Shown here in pieces: positions 23,852 to 34,255 of a stretch of DNA of 46,938 bases. Within the stretch, counting starts at the first letter, position 1. Each line of letters starts with the position of its first letter. The notes under the pieces are model-generated. The model worked only from the letters and a program-made list of their open reading frames with translations, had not been told where the DNA came from and searched no databases. The translations under genes were made by a program, and so were the position numbers. Origin of the DNA: Rhodoglobus sp. (lineage in GTDB: Bacteria > Actinomycetota > Actinomycetes > Actinomycetales > Microbacteriaceae); contig JAODLY010000025.1 in assembly GCA_025464445.1 (NCBI GenBank), forward strand, positions 1-46,938. The letters are read 5' to 3'.

Positions 23852-23882
23852 GTCTCGATACGCGCTAGCGCGCTACTCGACC
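23852..23882. repeat. REP-like palindromic element between gyrB and gyrA
   Basis: TGTCTCGATACGCGC, then TAGCGCGCTACTCGAC: a palindrome centred on GCGCTAGCGC (23863-23872) with TCGA at both ends. Elements reading TCGATACGC...GCTACTCGAC are, from memory, common interspersed repeats in Microbacteriaceae. It sits just after the gyrB stop and may act in termination or mRNA stability. Confidence 0.5.
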
Positions 23883-23900
23883 TTGACCGCCTTCGCGCGG

Positions 23901-26558
<2,658 letters not shown>

Positions 26559-26569
<11 letters not shown>

Positions 26570-27725
26570 CTTCGACGATCCTTCCAGCGCTGATCCGCAC
26601 GATGTGGGTCGCGAGGCTCGCCGGCACGTCATCGAGCACGGCTGCCGTGATGAGCACCTGTTCGAAGTCACCGACCGCGTCGGCCAGTCGCCCACGACGC
26701 GATTCGTCAAGCTCCGCGAACACGTCATCGAGTATCAGCACCGGGTCTCCCGAGGACGACTCCCGCCGCAGCACCGCAGCAGAGGCAAGTTTGAGTGCGA
26801 GCGCGAACGACCAGGACTCGCCGTGGCTTGCGTAGCCGCGCGCAGGAAGGCCGTTCAACTCCAGAACGAGGTCATCCCGGTGCGGGCCGGCGAGAGTGAG
26901 GCCCCTGTCGAGTTCGGCTCGGCGCAATCGTACGAGAGCCGCGCGGAACGCGTCTGCCGCTGCGTCGACGGTCACGACCCCCGATCGCACGGCCGACAGG
27001 TCCGCGGCGTCCTCGTCGGGTGTCGCGGCGAGGATGCTCAGGTAACTGGTGAGTCGTGCAGCGTGATCCGCACCCGCGATCGCGGTGTACGCCCGGCTGA
27101 CCTCTGGCGTCAGCTCGGCGACGAGAGCGCTCCTGGCCTGGATGATCTCCGAGCCGAGGGCGACGAGGCGCTCATCCCAGATCGCGAGTGTGCTGAGCTG
27201 GTCGCCCTTGACTCCCGCAGTGCGCGCGGACTTCAGGAGGGTGTTCCGCTGCCGCAGCACGCGATCGTAGTCGGCCATCACGCCGCTCATCCGCGGTGTG
27301 CGCAGCACGAGCAGTTCATCCAGGAACCGTCGCCGGCCCGACGGTTCCGCCCGCACGAGAGCAAGGTCCTCCGGAGCGAAGAGCACGCTCGAGAAGTACC
27401 TGGGTAGTTCGCGGGTCTTGATCGCAGACCTGTTGACCTGGGCACGGTTGGCAATTGACCTGTTGATCTGCACCTCGGCGAGTACCTCGCGCTCCCCGTG
27501 CACTAGGCGAGCGCGCACTATCGCGGCATCCTGCCCCTGGCGGATCATGGCGTGGTCGACCGACACCCGATGCGAGCCGAGCGTGCTGAGGTAGCCCAGC
27601 GCTTCGACGAGGTTGGTCTTGCCCTGCCCGTTGCTGCCGACGAACAGGTTGGCACCGGGATGGAGGTTTACATCCAGGTTCTCGTAATTCCTGAAGTCGG
27701 TGAGACTCAACTGCCTGACGATCAC
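26559..27725 (-). CDS. recF: DNA replication and repair protein RecF
   Basis: A 388-residue SMC-like ATPase that loads RecA at gapped DNA with RecO and RecR. Walker A is GSNGQGKTNLVEALGYL near residue 32. The ABC signature region is TLAGPHRDDLVLEL and Walker B is PVLILDDVFAELDESRR. Start ILVRQLSLTDFRNY-type sequence (MIVRQLSLTDFRNY) is canonical. It is 13 nt downstream of gnd and overlaps dciA. Confidence 0.96.
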
Positions 27726-27738
27726 TTAGTCCACGCGA

Positions 27739-28623
27739 TCAGCTCTTGCGGACTGCGTGGCCACCAAACTGGTTGCGGAGTGCGGCAACGGCCTTCATCG
27801 ATGGGGAATCTTTCTGGCGGGACACGAACCGGGCGAAGATCGCCGCGCTGATCGTCGGCACCGGCACTGCGCGATCCAGGGCCTCGTGCACAGTCCACCG
27901 TCCCTCGCCAGAATCCTCAACGTACCCGGCGATGTCCTTGAATTCCGGATCTTCCTCTAGTGCTTTGACGAGAAGCTCCAGCAGCCAGGAACGAACGACG
28001 GTCCCCCGCTGCCATGCCTTGAACGCACCCGTGACGTCGTGCACGAGGTCTTTGCGGCTGTCGAGCAGTTCGTAGCCTTCGGCCCAGGCCTGCATGAGTG
28101 CATACTCGATCCCGTTGTGAACCATTTTCACATAATGTCCTGCGCCAGCGGGACCGGCATGGACGAAGCCTTCGTCCCGCGGGCCCTCTGGGCGCAACGC
28201 GTCGAAGACCGGCATGGCCGTGGCCACATCGTCGGCGTCCCCGCCGGCCATCAGGCCGTAGCCGTTGTCGAGCCCCCAGATTCCCCCGGATACCCCGACG
28301 TCGATGAACTTCAGCTTCTTCGTCGCAAGAAACTCGGCATGGATCGCGTCGTCGGTGAATCGGGAGTTTCCCCCGTCGATGACGAGGTCGCCTGGGCTGA
28401 GCACCTTTGCCACATCATGGATGACGTCATCCGTAATCTTGCCGGATGGCACCATCACCCAGACGATGCGTGGCGCGGGCAGCGCGGCCGCGAGGTCGGC
28501 AAGGCTCGCGACATCCGTTACCTCTGCGTTCGGGTCGAAACCGGTGACCTCGATGCCGTTCTTACGAAGGCGGGCCCGCATGTTGTTGCCCATCTTGCCG
28601 AGGCCGATGATCCCGATGTGCAT
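27739..28623 (-). CDS. gnd: 6-phosphogluconate dehydrogenase, decarboxylating, short NAD-type
   Basis: A 294-residue enzyme converting 6-phosphogluconate to ribulose 5-phosphate and CO2 in the pentose phosphate route. Rossmann motif GIIGLGKMGNNMRARL, substrate loop VSGGIWGLDNGYGLMAGG and catalytic KMVHNGIEYALMQ (Lys, Asn, Glu). About 300 residues marks the short tetrameric class, which usually prefers NAD over NADP. Its place between dnaN and recF is conserved in many Actinobacteria, although it has no replication role. GAGAAG-like AGAAGGACAC precedes the ATG. Confidence 0.95.
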   Translation of the reverse strand: MHIGIIGLGKMGNNMRARLRKNGIEVTGFDPNAEVTDVASLADLAAALPAPRIVWVMVPSGKITDDVIHDVAKVLSPGDLVIDGGNSRFTDDAIHAEFLATKKLKFIDVGVSGGIWGLDNGYGLMAGGDADDVATAMPVFDALRPEGPRDEGFVHAGPAGAGHYVKMVHNGIEYALMQAWAEGYELLDSRKDLVHDVTGAFKAWQRGTVVRSWLLELLVKALEEDPEFKDIAGYVEDSGEGRWTVHEALDRAVPVPTISAAIFARFVSRQKDSPSMKAVAALRNQFGGHAVRKS

Positions 28624-28657
28624 CGAAGTGTCCTTCTGGAGAAGCAGTGGTGAAGTG

Positions 28658-29803
28658 TCAGCGCAGGAGCAGGTTCGGCTGCAGCAGGTACCTGTAGTTG
28701 TCGGCGCCCGGCTGGTCTTTCGACGATTGGCTTGTGATCAGCACAGGACCCGGCTTGTTGGGGTTGTCGGTCTTGGTGAACGAGATGCGCACGAACTCGG
28801 AATGCACGGAACTCAGCCCGTCGAGGAGGAACTGTGGTTTGAGTGACACCACAGTGTCGCTGCCGGTAAGGAATGCGTCGATCGATTCGGATGCCTGGGC
28901 CTGCTCCGACCCGATCGCCTCGAGGGTGACGCCCTCGACCGAGAATGTGAAGCGGAGGGCGGCCTCCCGCTCGAGCACGAGAGACACACGGCGCACGGCT
29001 TCGATCAGCTCTGCCGTGTTGATGACCGCGTAGTTGTCCACGGTCTCGGGGAACAGCCGCTTCACGGGAGGGAAGTTTCCCTTGATGAGCAGCGACGTCA
29101 CCGTCTTCTTGTCGGCCTTGAAGGCGATGAGCTCGCGGTCGTCGGAGCTGGTGATGGCCACAGAGACGGTGCCGCTGTGTCCGAAAGTCTTGCCGATCTC
29201 GGTGAGGGTGCGGGCCGGCACGAGGGCGGTAGCCGACTCGATGCCGGAGTCGGCGGCATCCCAGGCGATTTCCCTGACCGCCACACGATAGCGATCGGTG
29301 GCGACGAGGGAGAGTGTGTTCGCTGAGACCTCGAGCTGCACGCCAGTGATCACGGGAGTGACATCATCCCGGGATGCCGCGACCGCGACCTGGGCGATGG
29401 CGTTCGCGAAATCCTCCGCCTGCAGCACACCCGACTGCTCCGACACCTGCGGGAGGGTTGGATACTCCTCCACCGGCATGCTCAGAAGCGTGAAGTGTCC
29501 CGATCCACACGCGACCGTGATTCGGCCTTCGTCGGTCGAGAACTTCACCGGTGCATTCGGAAGCCGGCTCGCAATGTCCGCAAGCAACCGGCCGGACACG
29601 AGGACCTTGCCGGGCTCCTCCACCTGCGCGCTGATCTCGGTGCGGGCCGAAACCTCGTAGTCGAATGACGACAGGATGAGGCCCTCCGTCGTCGCCTCGA
29701 TGAGCACACCACTGAGAATCGGCAACGTCGTGCGCTGCGGAAGCAATTTCACCGCGAACGAGACCGCTTCGCTGAACACGTCTCGATTGACCTGGAACTT
29801 CAC
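28658..29803 (-). CDS. dnaN: DNA polymerase III beta subunit (sliding clamp)
   Basis: A 381-residue ring-forming clamp that tethers polymerase to DNA; it is also the partner of NucS through that protein's C-terminal tail. Three clamp domains; landmarks FAVKLLPQRTTLPILSGVLI, ALVPARTLTEIGKTF and the C-terminal end NYRYLLQPNLLLR with the peptide pocket. The GTG at 29803 (KFQVNRDVFSEAV) is chosen: GAGGGG lies 7 nt upstream and family members start at that point. An ORF start at 29824 would add MRVRGES. Confidence 0.97.
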   Translation of the reverse strand: MKFQVNRDVFSEAVSFAVKLLPQRTTLPILSGVLIEATTEGLILSSFDYEVSARTEISAQVEEPGKVLVSGRLLADIASRLPNAPVKFSTDEGRITVACGSGHFTLLSMPVEEYPTLPQVSEQSGVLQAEDFANAIAQVAVAASRDDVTPVITGVQLEVSANTLSLVATDRYRVAVREIAWDAADSGIESATALVPARTLTEIGKTFGHSGTVSVAITSSDDRELIAFKADKKTVTSLLIKGNFPPVKRLFPETVDNYAVINTAELIEAVRRVSLVLEREAALRFTFSVEGVTLEAIGSEQAQASESIDAFLTGSDTVVSLKPQFLLDGLSSVHSEFVRISFTKTDNPNKPGPVLITSQSSKDQPGADNYRYLLQPNLLLR

Positions 29804-30103
29804 GGATTCACCCCTCACACGCATCGGTCGTCTGGCCGGTTAATACTGGCACAGCCGACTGCGGCGCGGACCATAGGTTGTCTCTCTAGCCATCTCTATC
29901 TTTTAAAGACCAATAGTCATAACCGTTGTTCACTCTGTGAGTAACCGGACGTGGTCGAGTGCCCGACTGGGAACTACAACCGTGTGAGATGTTGATGGAC
30001 CTGTGCCTGGCGAGCCTGGCGGGATGGGCACGGAGGTGACGCCCGTTCGTATTTCCACAGGATCAGTTTTTGCATCAACAGGTTGTCCGGCGCGTCCGAG
30101 GAG

Positions 30104-30112
30104 TTATCCACA
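30104..30112 (+). promoter_or_regulatory. DnaA box (perfect TTATCCACA)
   Basis: Exact consensus 9-mer, 38 nt beyond the dnaA stop codon in the dnaN direction reversed; its neighbour at 30115 makes a close tandem pair. Confidence 0.75.
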
Positions 30113-30114
30113 GG

Positions 30115-30123
30115 TTATTCACA
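30115..30123 (+). promoter_or_regulatory. DnaA box (TTATTCACA, one mismatch)
   Basis: One mismatch to TTATCCACA, 2 nt after the box at 30104-30112 and in the same orientation. Confidence 0.6.
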
Positions 30124-30149
30124 CAGTGTGAAAACTCTCGGTCTCAGGT

Positions 30150-31574
30150 TCAGGCTTTGCTGTACCGGTGGTTCTGTTTGATGCGGCTCGTGAGCTCGGT
30201 CACCTGGTTGTAAATGGATCGGCGTTCCTTCATGAGCTCGGTGATCTTCTTGTTGGCGTACATCACCGTCGTGTGGTCCCTATTGCCGAACAGCTGGCCG
30301 ATCTTCGGCAGGGAGAGGTTGGTCATCTCCCTGCACAGGTACATGGCGATCTGGCGGGCGGTCGCGACGGCCTGTGAGCGTGACGAGCCGTAAAGGTCAT
30401 CGACGGTGAGCTTGAAGTATTCAGCGGTGTGATTGATGATGTCGACCGGTGCTATGACGTTGTCCTCATCGAGGGTGATGAGATCCTTGAGCACTGTCTG
30501 CACAAGGGCGAGATCGACGGCGGTGCGATTGAGGCTCGCGAAGGCTGTCACCCGGATGAGCGTGCCCTCGAGCTCCCGGATATTCGACGAGACCTTCGAT
30601 GCCATGTATTCGAGGATTTCGTTGCCGACCTGCAGCTTCTCGCTCTGGGCTTTCTTGCGGAGAATCGCGATACGAGTCTCGAGGTCTGGCGCCTGCACAT
30701 CGGTGATGAGTCCCCATTCGAAGCGAGACCGCATCCTGTCTTCGAAGCCGGTGAGGTGCTTCGGTGGCAGGTCGCTCGTGATCACCACCTGCTTGTTGTG
30801 GTCATGGAGCGTGTTGAAGGTGTGGAAGAAGGCTTCCTGTGTCGAATCCTTGCCCTGCAGGAACTGGATGTCGTCGATGAGCAGGATGTCGATTTCGCGG
30901 TACCGCGATTGGAACACCGAAGCGCGATTGTTGGCAATCGAGTTGATGAAGTCGTTGGTGAATTCCTCGGAGCTGACGTAGCGCACCCTGATGCCCGGGT
31001 AGAGGCTTTCGGCGTAGTGGCCGATGGCGTGCAGGAGATGAGTCTTGCCGAGTCCGGACTCACCGTAGATGAACAGCGGGTTGTACGCCTTCGCGGGCGC
31101 TTCCGCGACGGCAACCGCGGCCGCGTGGGCGAATCGGTTCGAACCGCCGATAACGAAGTTGTCGAAGCTGTACTTCGGGTTGAGCCTGGAGTCGGAGCGG
31201 CGAGAAGAGGTCTGGTCGACCAGGGGCGACACGATCGGCTCGATGTAAGGCTGTTCCCCCTGCTCCACAGACTGCTCAAGGGCGTCCTGCTGGATATCGG
31301 GGTTGACGACTATCGCGAAGTTGCTGACCTCCTGGTCATCGCTCAGGCCGGCGATGGCATTCAGGAGCGGAAGGCGGATGCGTTGCTCGAGCATGCCGCG
31401 GGTGAGTTCGTTGGGCACTTCGAGATACAGGGTGCCCGCCATCACACCCTTCGGCTCCACAAGGCTGATGAATCCCAGAAGCTGCGGAGTAATGCGATCG
31501 TCAGAGATCAGGCGGGACAACACTGCCTGCCAGATTTCCCGGATCGTATCGGGCGACTCCGCCATGCGCACCAC
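30150..31574 (-). CDS. dnaA: Chromosomal replication initiator DnaA
   Basis: Up to 474 residues; AAA+ initiator that binds DnaA boxes and melts the origin. Domain I is at the N-terminus (IREIWQAVLSRL), a linker spans about 95-135, domain III has Walker A GESGLGKTHLL and Walker B ILLIDDIQFLQG, and domain IV has the DnaA signature GQLFGNRDHTTVMYANKKI. The start is uncertain: GTG at 31574, GTG at 31571 (5 nt after AGAGG) or ATG at 31565 (MAESPDTI). DnaA boxes upstream at 31589-31725 suggest autoregulation. Confidence 0.97.
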   Translation of the reverse strand: MVRMAESPDTIREIWQAVLSRLISDDRITPQLLGFISLVEPKGVMAGTLYLEVPNELTRGMLEQRIRLPLLNAIAGLSDDQEVSNFAIVVNPDIQQDALEQSVEQGEQPYIEPIVSPLVDQTSSRRSDSRLNPKYSFDNFVIGGSNRFAHAAAVAVAEAPAKAYNPLFIYGESGLGKTHLLHAIGHYAESLYPGIRVRYVSSEEFTNDFINSIANNRASVFQSRYREIDILLIDDIQFLQGKDSTQEAFFHTFNTLHDHNKQVVITSDLPPKHLTGFEDRMRSRFEWGLITDVQAPDLETRIAILRKKAQSEKLQVGNEILEYMASKVSSNIRELEGTLIRVTAFASLNRTAVDLALVQTVLKDLITLDEDNVIAPVDIINHTAEYFKLTVDDLYGSSRSQAVATARQIAMYLCREMTNLSLPKIGQLFGNRDHTTVMYANKKITELMKERRSIYNQVTELTSRIKQNHRYSKA

Positions 31575-31588
31575 ATCCTCTTTGCTGC

Positions 31589-31597
31589 TTATTCACA
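31589..31597 (+). promoter_or_regulatory. DnaA box (TTATTCACA, one mismatch)
   Basis: 15 nt upstream of the longest dnaA start. It overlaps the likely dnaA leader, so binding could repress dnaA. Confidence 0.6.
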
Positions 31598-31600
31598 GGG

Positions 31601-31609
31601 TTATCCACG
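31601..31609 (+). promoter_or_regulatory. DnaA box (TTATCCACG, one mismatch)
   Basis: Follows the box at 31589 by 3 nt in the same orientation; a similar close pair occurs at 30104/30115 on the other side of dnaA. Confidence 0.6.
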
Positions 31610-31677
31610 GGTTATCAGGCCTATTGCTTGGATCCCTGGCCGCCCCACCCCCGGGAAACGGCTGGCTTTCACCTTAG

Positions 31678-31686
31678 TTGTCCACA
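31678..31686 (+). promoter_or_regulatory. DnaA box (perfect TTGTCCACA)
   Basis: Exact match to the high-GC actinobacterial consensus TTGTCCACA, about 105 nt upstream of dnaA. Confidence 0.75.
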
Positions 31687-31716
31687 GCATGTCGTTACCA
31701 ACCCCAGTTGCCAGGA

Positions 31717-31725
31717 TGTGGATAA
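31717..31725 (-). promoter_or_regulatory. DnaA box (perfect TTATCCACA, reverse)
   Basis: TGTGGATAA on the plus strand; opposite orientation to the other three boxes in this gap and 23 nt upstream of the rpmH -35 hexamer. Confidence 0.75.
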
Positions 31726-31747
31726 TGCCGGATAAGGCGCCTAAAGT

Positions 31748-31776
31748 TTGACCGGACCCGATTAACGCCGTATTTT
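31748..31776 (+). promoter_or_regulatory. rpmH promoter
   Basis: TTGACC (31748-31753), 17-nt spacer, TATTTT (31771-31776): a good primary-sigma promoter for the rpmH-rnpA-yidD-yidC-jag operon. The predicted leader is about 67 nt. Confidence 0.65.
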
Positions 31777-31849
31777 TAATCAGTTGACTTCCGGCCTTCG
31801 GGCCAACCCACTTCTTCCGGCCTCAAAGCTGGGCTTTGGAGCTATCACT

Positions 31850-31987
31850 ATGAGCAAGAGAACTTTCCAGCCGAACAACCGTCGTCGCGCCAAGGTGCAC
31901 GGCTTCAGGCTGCGCATGCGCACCCGCGCCGGCCGCGCCATCCTCGGTGCCCGCCGCCGCAAGGGCCGCACCGAGCTGTCCGCCTAA
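31850..31987 (+). CDS. rpmH: 50S ribosomal protein L34
   Basis: A 45-residue, very basic ribosomal protein. The canonical sequence is [19 protein letters not shown], then [24 protein letters not shown] lies 8 nt before the ATG. First gene of the rpmH-rnpA-yidD-yidC operon that diverges from dnaA, an arrangement kept across most bacteria. Confidence 0.98.
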   Translation: MSKRTFQPNNRRRAKVHGFRLRMRTRAGRAILGARRRKGRTELSA

Positions 31988-32009
31988 GTTCGATACCGAC
32001 GGCCTGCAG

Positions 32010-32351
32010 GTGCTCCCCAGGGCGAACCGGGTAACCCAGCCGGGGGACTTCCGCGCCGCCGTGCGTCATGGCCGGCGTATCGGTGCTGCCAACACGGTGC
32101 TGTACCTGGCTAAGCGCGAAGGGCGCGGTCCTTCACGCTTCGGTTTCATCGTGACCAAGGGCATCGGCAACGCCGTGACCCGCAACCGGGTCAGGCGTCG
32201 TCTTCGTGCGGCGAGCCTTGACGCTCTCGGCACGATGGCGGAGCACACCGACGTCATCGTGCGGGCGTTACCAGCTTCCGCGCATGCCGACTGGACTACC
32301 CTTCACACCGAGATCATCGATGGTGTGGCAATGGGAACGGCACGGGCATGA
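32010..32351 (+). CDS. rnpA: Ribonuclease P protein component
   Basis: A 113-residue basic protein that helps the RNase P RNA remove tRNA 5' leaders. The family signature RNR motif is present as GIGNAVTRNRVRRRLRAA, preceded by SRFGFIVTKG. The GTG start at 32010 (LPRANRVTQPGDF) matches where family members begin; the frame is open upstream into rpmH, and the ribosome site is weak. The stop overlaps the yidD ATG by 4 nt. Confidence 0.93.
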   Translation: MLPRANRVTQPGDFRAAVRHGRRIGAANTVLYLAKREGRGPSRFGFIVTKGIGNAVTRNRVRRRLRAASLDALGTMAEHTDVIVRALPASAHADWTTLHTEIIDGVAMGTARA

Positions 32352-32674
32352 ACGGCGCAGCATCATGGATCGTGCTTGCGCCACGCAATGCGTGCGTGGC
32401 GATCCTCAAGGTCTACCGGGCGGTGATCTCTCCCCTATACGGAGACGTCTGCCGCTACTACCCGTCATGTTCGCACTACGCGATGCAGGCGATCCAGCAT
32501 CACGGCGTGGTTCGCGGTGTCTGGTTGGGAACGCGTCGCATCGCGCGGTGTCACCCTTGGGCAGAGGGCGGCATTGACGACATTCCGGAAGACAGGCACG
32601 ACAAGTACGCGGTGACGCGTTTCGGATTTGTGGTGCCGAACGGGCACCTCGCCAATAGCCACGGAAAGGGCTGA
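32348..32674 (+). CDS. yidD: Membrane protein insertion efficiency factor YidD
   Basis: A 108-residue protein that assists YidC-dependent membrane insertion. Signature: ILKVYRAVISPLYGDVCRYY, then PSCSHYAMQAIQHHG and a conserved RCHPWAEGGIDDIP. The family's three cysteines are present. About 30 residues of extra C-terminus (KYAVTRFGFVVPNGH) go beyond the minimal family. ATGA overlap with rnpA; yidC starts 10 nt after the stop. Confidence 0.94.
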   Translation: MNGAASWIVLAPRNACVAILKVYRAVISPLYGDVCRYYPSCSHYAMQAIQHHGVVRGVWLGTRRIARCHPWAEGGIDDIPEDRHDKYAVTRFGFVVPNGHLANSHGKG

Positions 32675-32684
32675 CCCAAAGACC

Positions 32685-33668
32685 ATGGACATTCTCGGCA
32701 CAATACTGTGGCCCATCAAGTGGGTCGTCGAGGCCATCCTCGTTGCGTTCCATACTCTCTGGGCGAGCATCGGGCTGGACCCGAACGCGGGGCTGACCTG
32801 GGTGCTTTCCATCGTCGGGCTCGTGCTCGTCATCCGCGCGGCCCTCATCCCGATCTTCGTCAGGCAGATCAGGAGCCAGCGGCGCATGCTCGAGGTCGCG
32901 CCGCAGCTCAAGAAGATCCAGGACAAGTACAAGGGCAAGAAGGACCAGTTCTCACGGGAAGCCCTCTCGCGTGAGACGATGGCGCTCTACAAGAAGACGG
33001 GGACCAACCCGCTCAGTTCCTGCCTGCCACTGTTGTTGCAGATGCCGATCTTCTTCAGCCTCTTCTCCGTGCTCAGCAACGCCCAGCATGTCAACGCGGA
33101 CGGGTCCCGCAACGCGGGAGTAGGCCTGCTCGACGCTCATCTTTCCGAGTCGTTCGGCACGTCGTCGCTGTTCGGCATTGCTCCGCTGCACCTCGCGATC
33201 AGCACAGCGAACGGCAATATTCCGGTGATCATCATCGCGGTCGTGATGGTGATCCTCATGACCGGATCCCAGTTCATCACCCAGCTGCAGATCATGTCGA
33301 AGAACCAGTCGGCCGAGATGAAGGCAAGCCCGATGTTCCGCCAGCAGCGCATCCTGCTGTACCTGCTGCCGCTCGTCTTCGCCTTCTCCGGGTTCACCTT
33401 CCCCCTCGGCGTGATGTTCTACTGGCTTGTGTCGAACTTCTGGACGATGGGCCAGCAGTTCCTCGTGATCCGCAACATGCCAACGCCGGGCAGCGAGGCC
33501 GCTCTCGCCCGTGAGGCACGCCTGGCCAAGCGCCAGCAGAGCCGGCCGATCGAGGAGCTCGCGCCGGAAGGTGGAACGCTGACCATCGAAGAGCCGATCA
33601 AACCGCAGCGCCAACAGCCGGTGGGCAAGAACCGCGCCAAGAAGAAGAGTGGGAACAACAAGCGATGA
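32685..33668 (+). CDS. yidC: Membrane protein insertase YidC
   Basis: A 327-residue insertase of the Oxa1/YidC family that places proteins in the cytoplasmic membrane alone or with SecYEG. About five membrane helices: GLTWVLSIVGLVLVIRAALI with the hydrophilic-groove arginine, a cytoplasmic hairpin (RRMLEVAPQLKKIQDKYKGK), PLLLQMPIFFSLFSVL, and the last helices (LLPLVFAFSGFTFPLGVMFY). The tail is long and basic (NRAKKKSGNNKR), as expected for ribosome contact. The ATG at 32685 is chosen as the family-conserved start. The stop overlaps jag as ATGA. Confidence 0.95.
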   Translation: MDILGTILWPIKWVVEAILVAFHTLWASIGLDPNAGLTWVLSIVGLVLVIRAALIPIFVRQIRSQRRMLEVAPQLKKIQDKYKGKKDQFSREALSRETMALYKKTGTNPLSSCLPLLLQMPIFFSLFSVLSNAQHVNADGSRNAGVGLLDAHLSESFGTSSLFGIAPLHLAISTANGNIPVIIIAVVMVILMTGSQFITQLQIMSKNQSAEMKASPMFRQQRILLYLLPLVFAFSGFTFPLGVMFYWLVSNFWTMGQQFLVIRNMPTPGSEAALAREARLAKRQQSRPIEELAPEGGTLTIEEPIKPQRQQPVGKNRAKKKSGNNKR

Positions 33669-34204
33669 GTGACGCAACCAGCACCGAAGTCGCCGAGACC
33701 GCGACCGGTGACACCGAAGCCACCGAGAGCACCGATGTGCCAACCCCCGGCCAGCTCGAAGAAGAGGGTGAGATCGCCGCGGACTACATCGAGGAGCTGC
33801 TCGACATCACCGACCTGGACGGGGACATCGAGATCGACGCACGCGGCGGTCGGGCCTACCTTTCCGTGACGTCGAGCGAAGACACGAACCTGCGCCTGCT
33901 CTCTCGTCCAGACACCGTCAATGCGCTGCAGGAACTGACCCGCATCGCCGTGCAGACGAAGACAGGATCGTTCTCACGGCTCATCCTCGACATCGGGGGG
34001 TCGCGCGAAGCGAGGGTGGCCGAGCTGGCCGTTCTCGTCGACAAGGCGGTCGAACGCATCGAGGCGGGCGCGGAGTCCGCGGCGCTGCCCCCGATGTCTT
34101 CATACGAGCGCAAGCTCGTGCATGACATTGTGGCCGATCGCGGCTTCTCGTCGGCGTCCGAGGGTGAAGGCCGCGACCGTCATACAGTCATCACCCACGC
34201 GTAG
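33665..34204 (+). CDS. Jag/KhpB-like RNA-binding protein (KH and R3H domains)
   Basis: A 179-residue protein. The N-terminal 30 residues are acidic and disordered (ATSTEVAETATGDTEATEST). A KH domain covers about 35-120 (DIEIDARGGRAYLSV, LIGRDG-type segment replaced by LLSRPDTVNALQELTRIAV), and an R3H motif closes the protein (SYERKLVHDIVADRGF). Homologues KhpB/EloR/Jag bind RNA and affect cell elongation and division. Last of the rpmH operon, 50 nt before rsmG; two parS sites fill that gap. Confidence 0.88.
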   Translation: MSDATSTEVAETATGDTEATESTDVPTPGQLEEEGEIAADYIEELLDITDLDGDIEIDARGGRAYLSVTSSEDTNLRLLSRPDTVNALQELTRIAVQTKTGSFSRLILDIGGSREARVAELAVLVDKAVERIEAGAESAALPPMSSYERKLVHDIVADRGFSSASEGEGRDRHTVITHA

Positions 34205-34213
34205 CCAGACTGA

Positions 34214-34229
34214 TGTTTCACGTGAAACA
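34214..34229. promoter_or_regulatory. parS site 1 (perfect)
   Basis: TGTTTCACGTGAAACA, the exact 16-bp ParB-binding palindrome. Its last base is also the A of an in-frame ATG opening a 9-codon ORF that ends at the rsmG start. Confidence 0.95.
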
Positions 34230-34239
34230 TGGCTCGAGA

Positions 34240-34255
34240 TGTTTCACGTGAAACA
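34240..34255. promoter_or_regulatory. parS site 2 (perfect), overlaps the rsmG start codon
   Basis: TGTTTCACGTGAAACA, 26 bp centre to centre from site 1. The last base is the A of the rsmG ATG (34255), so the ParB site occupies the place of the ribosome-binding site. Confidence 0.95.

Larger units (their letters stand above)
29804..30149. other. Candidate oriC, dnaA-dnaN intergenic region
   Basis: 346 nt without genes. It holds a perfect DnaA box TTATCCACA (30104-30112, plus) and a one-mismatch box TTATTCACA (30115-30123) near the dnaA stop, plus weaker matches TTGTTCACT (29926-29934), TGTGAGTAA (29936-29944, minus) and TGTGAAAAC (30127-30135, minus). An AT-rich stretch, CTATCTTTTAAAGACCAATA, at about 29895-29914 could be the unwinding element. 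In Streptomyces and Mycobacterium oriC lies in this interval. Confidence 0.6.
31575..31849. other. dnaA-rpmH divergent intergenic region with DnaA boxes and two promoters
   Basis: 275 nt between the divergent dnaA and rpmH genes. It holds four DnaA boxes, two of them perfect, so it is either a second half of a bipartite origin or a DnaA-controlled promoter region. The rpmH promoter lies at 31748-31776. A small hairpin GGCC-TTC-GGGCC occurs at about 31793-31803 in the rpmH leader. Confidence 0.65.

Noticed and set aside
30429-31751. 440-codon open frame opposite dnaA
   Set aside because: Antisense shadow; it also runs through the DnaA boxes of the intergenic region.
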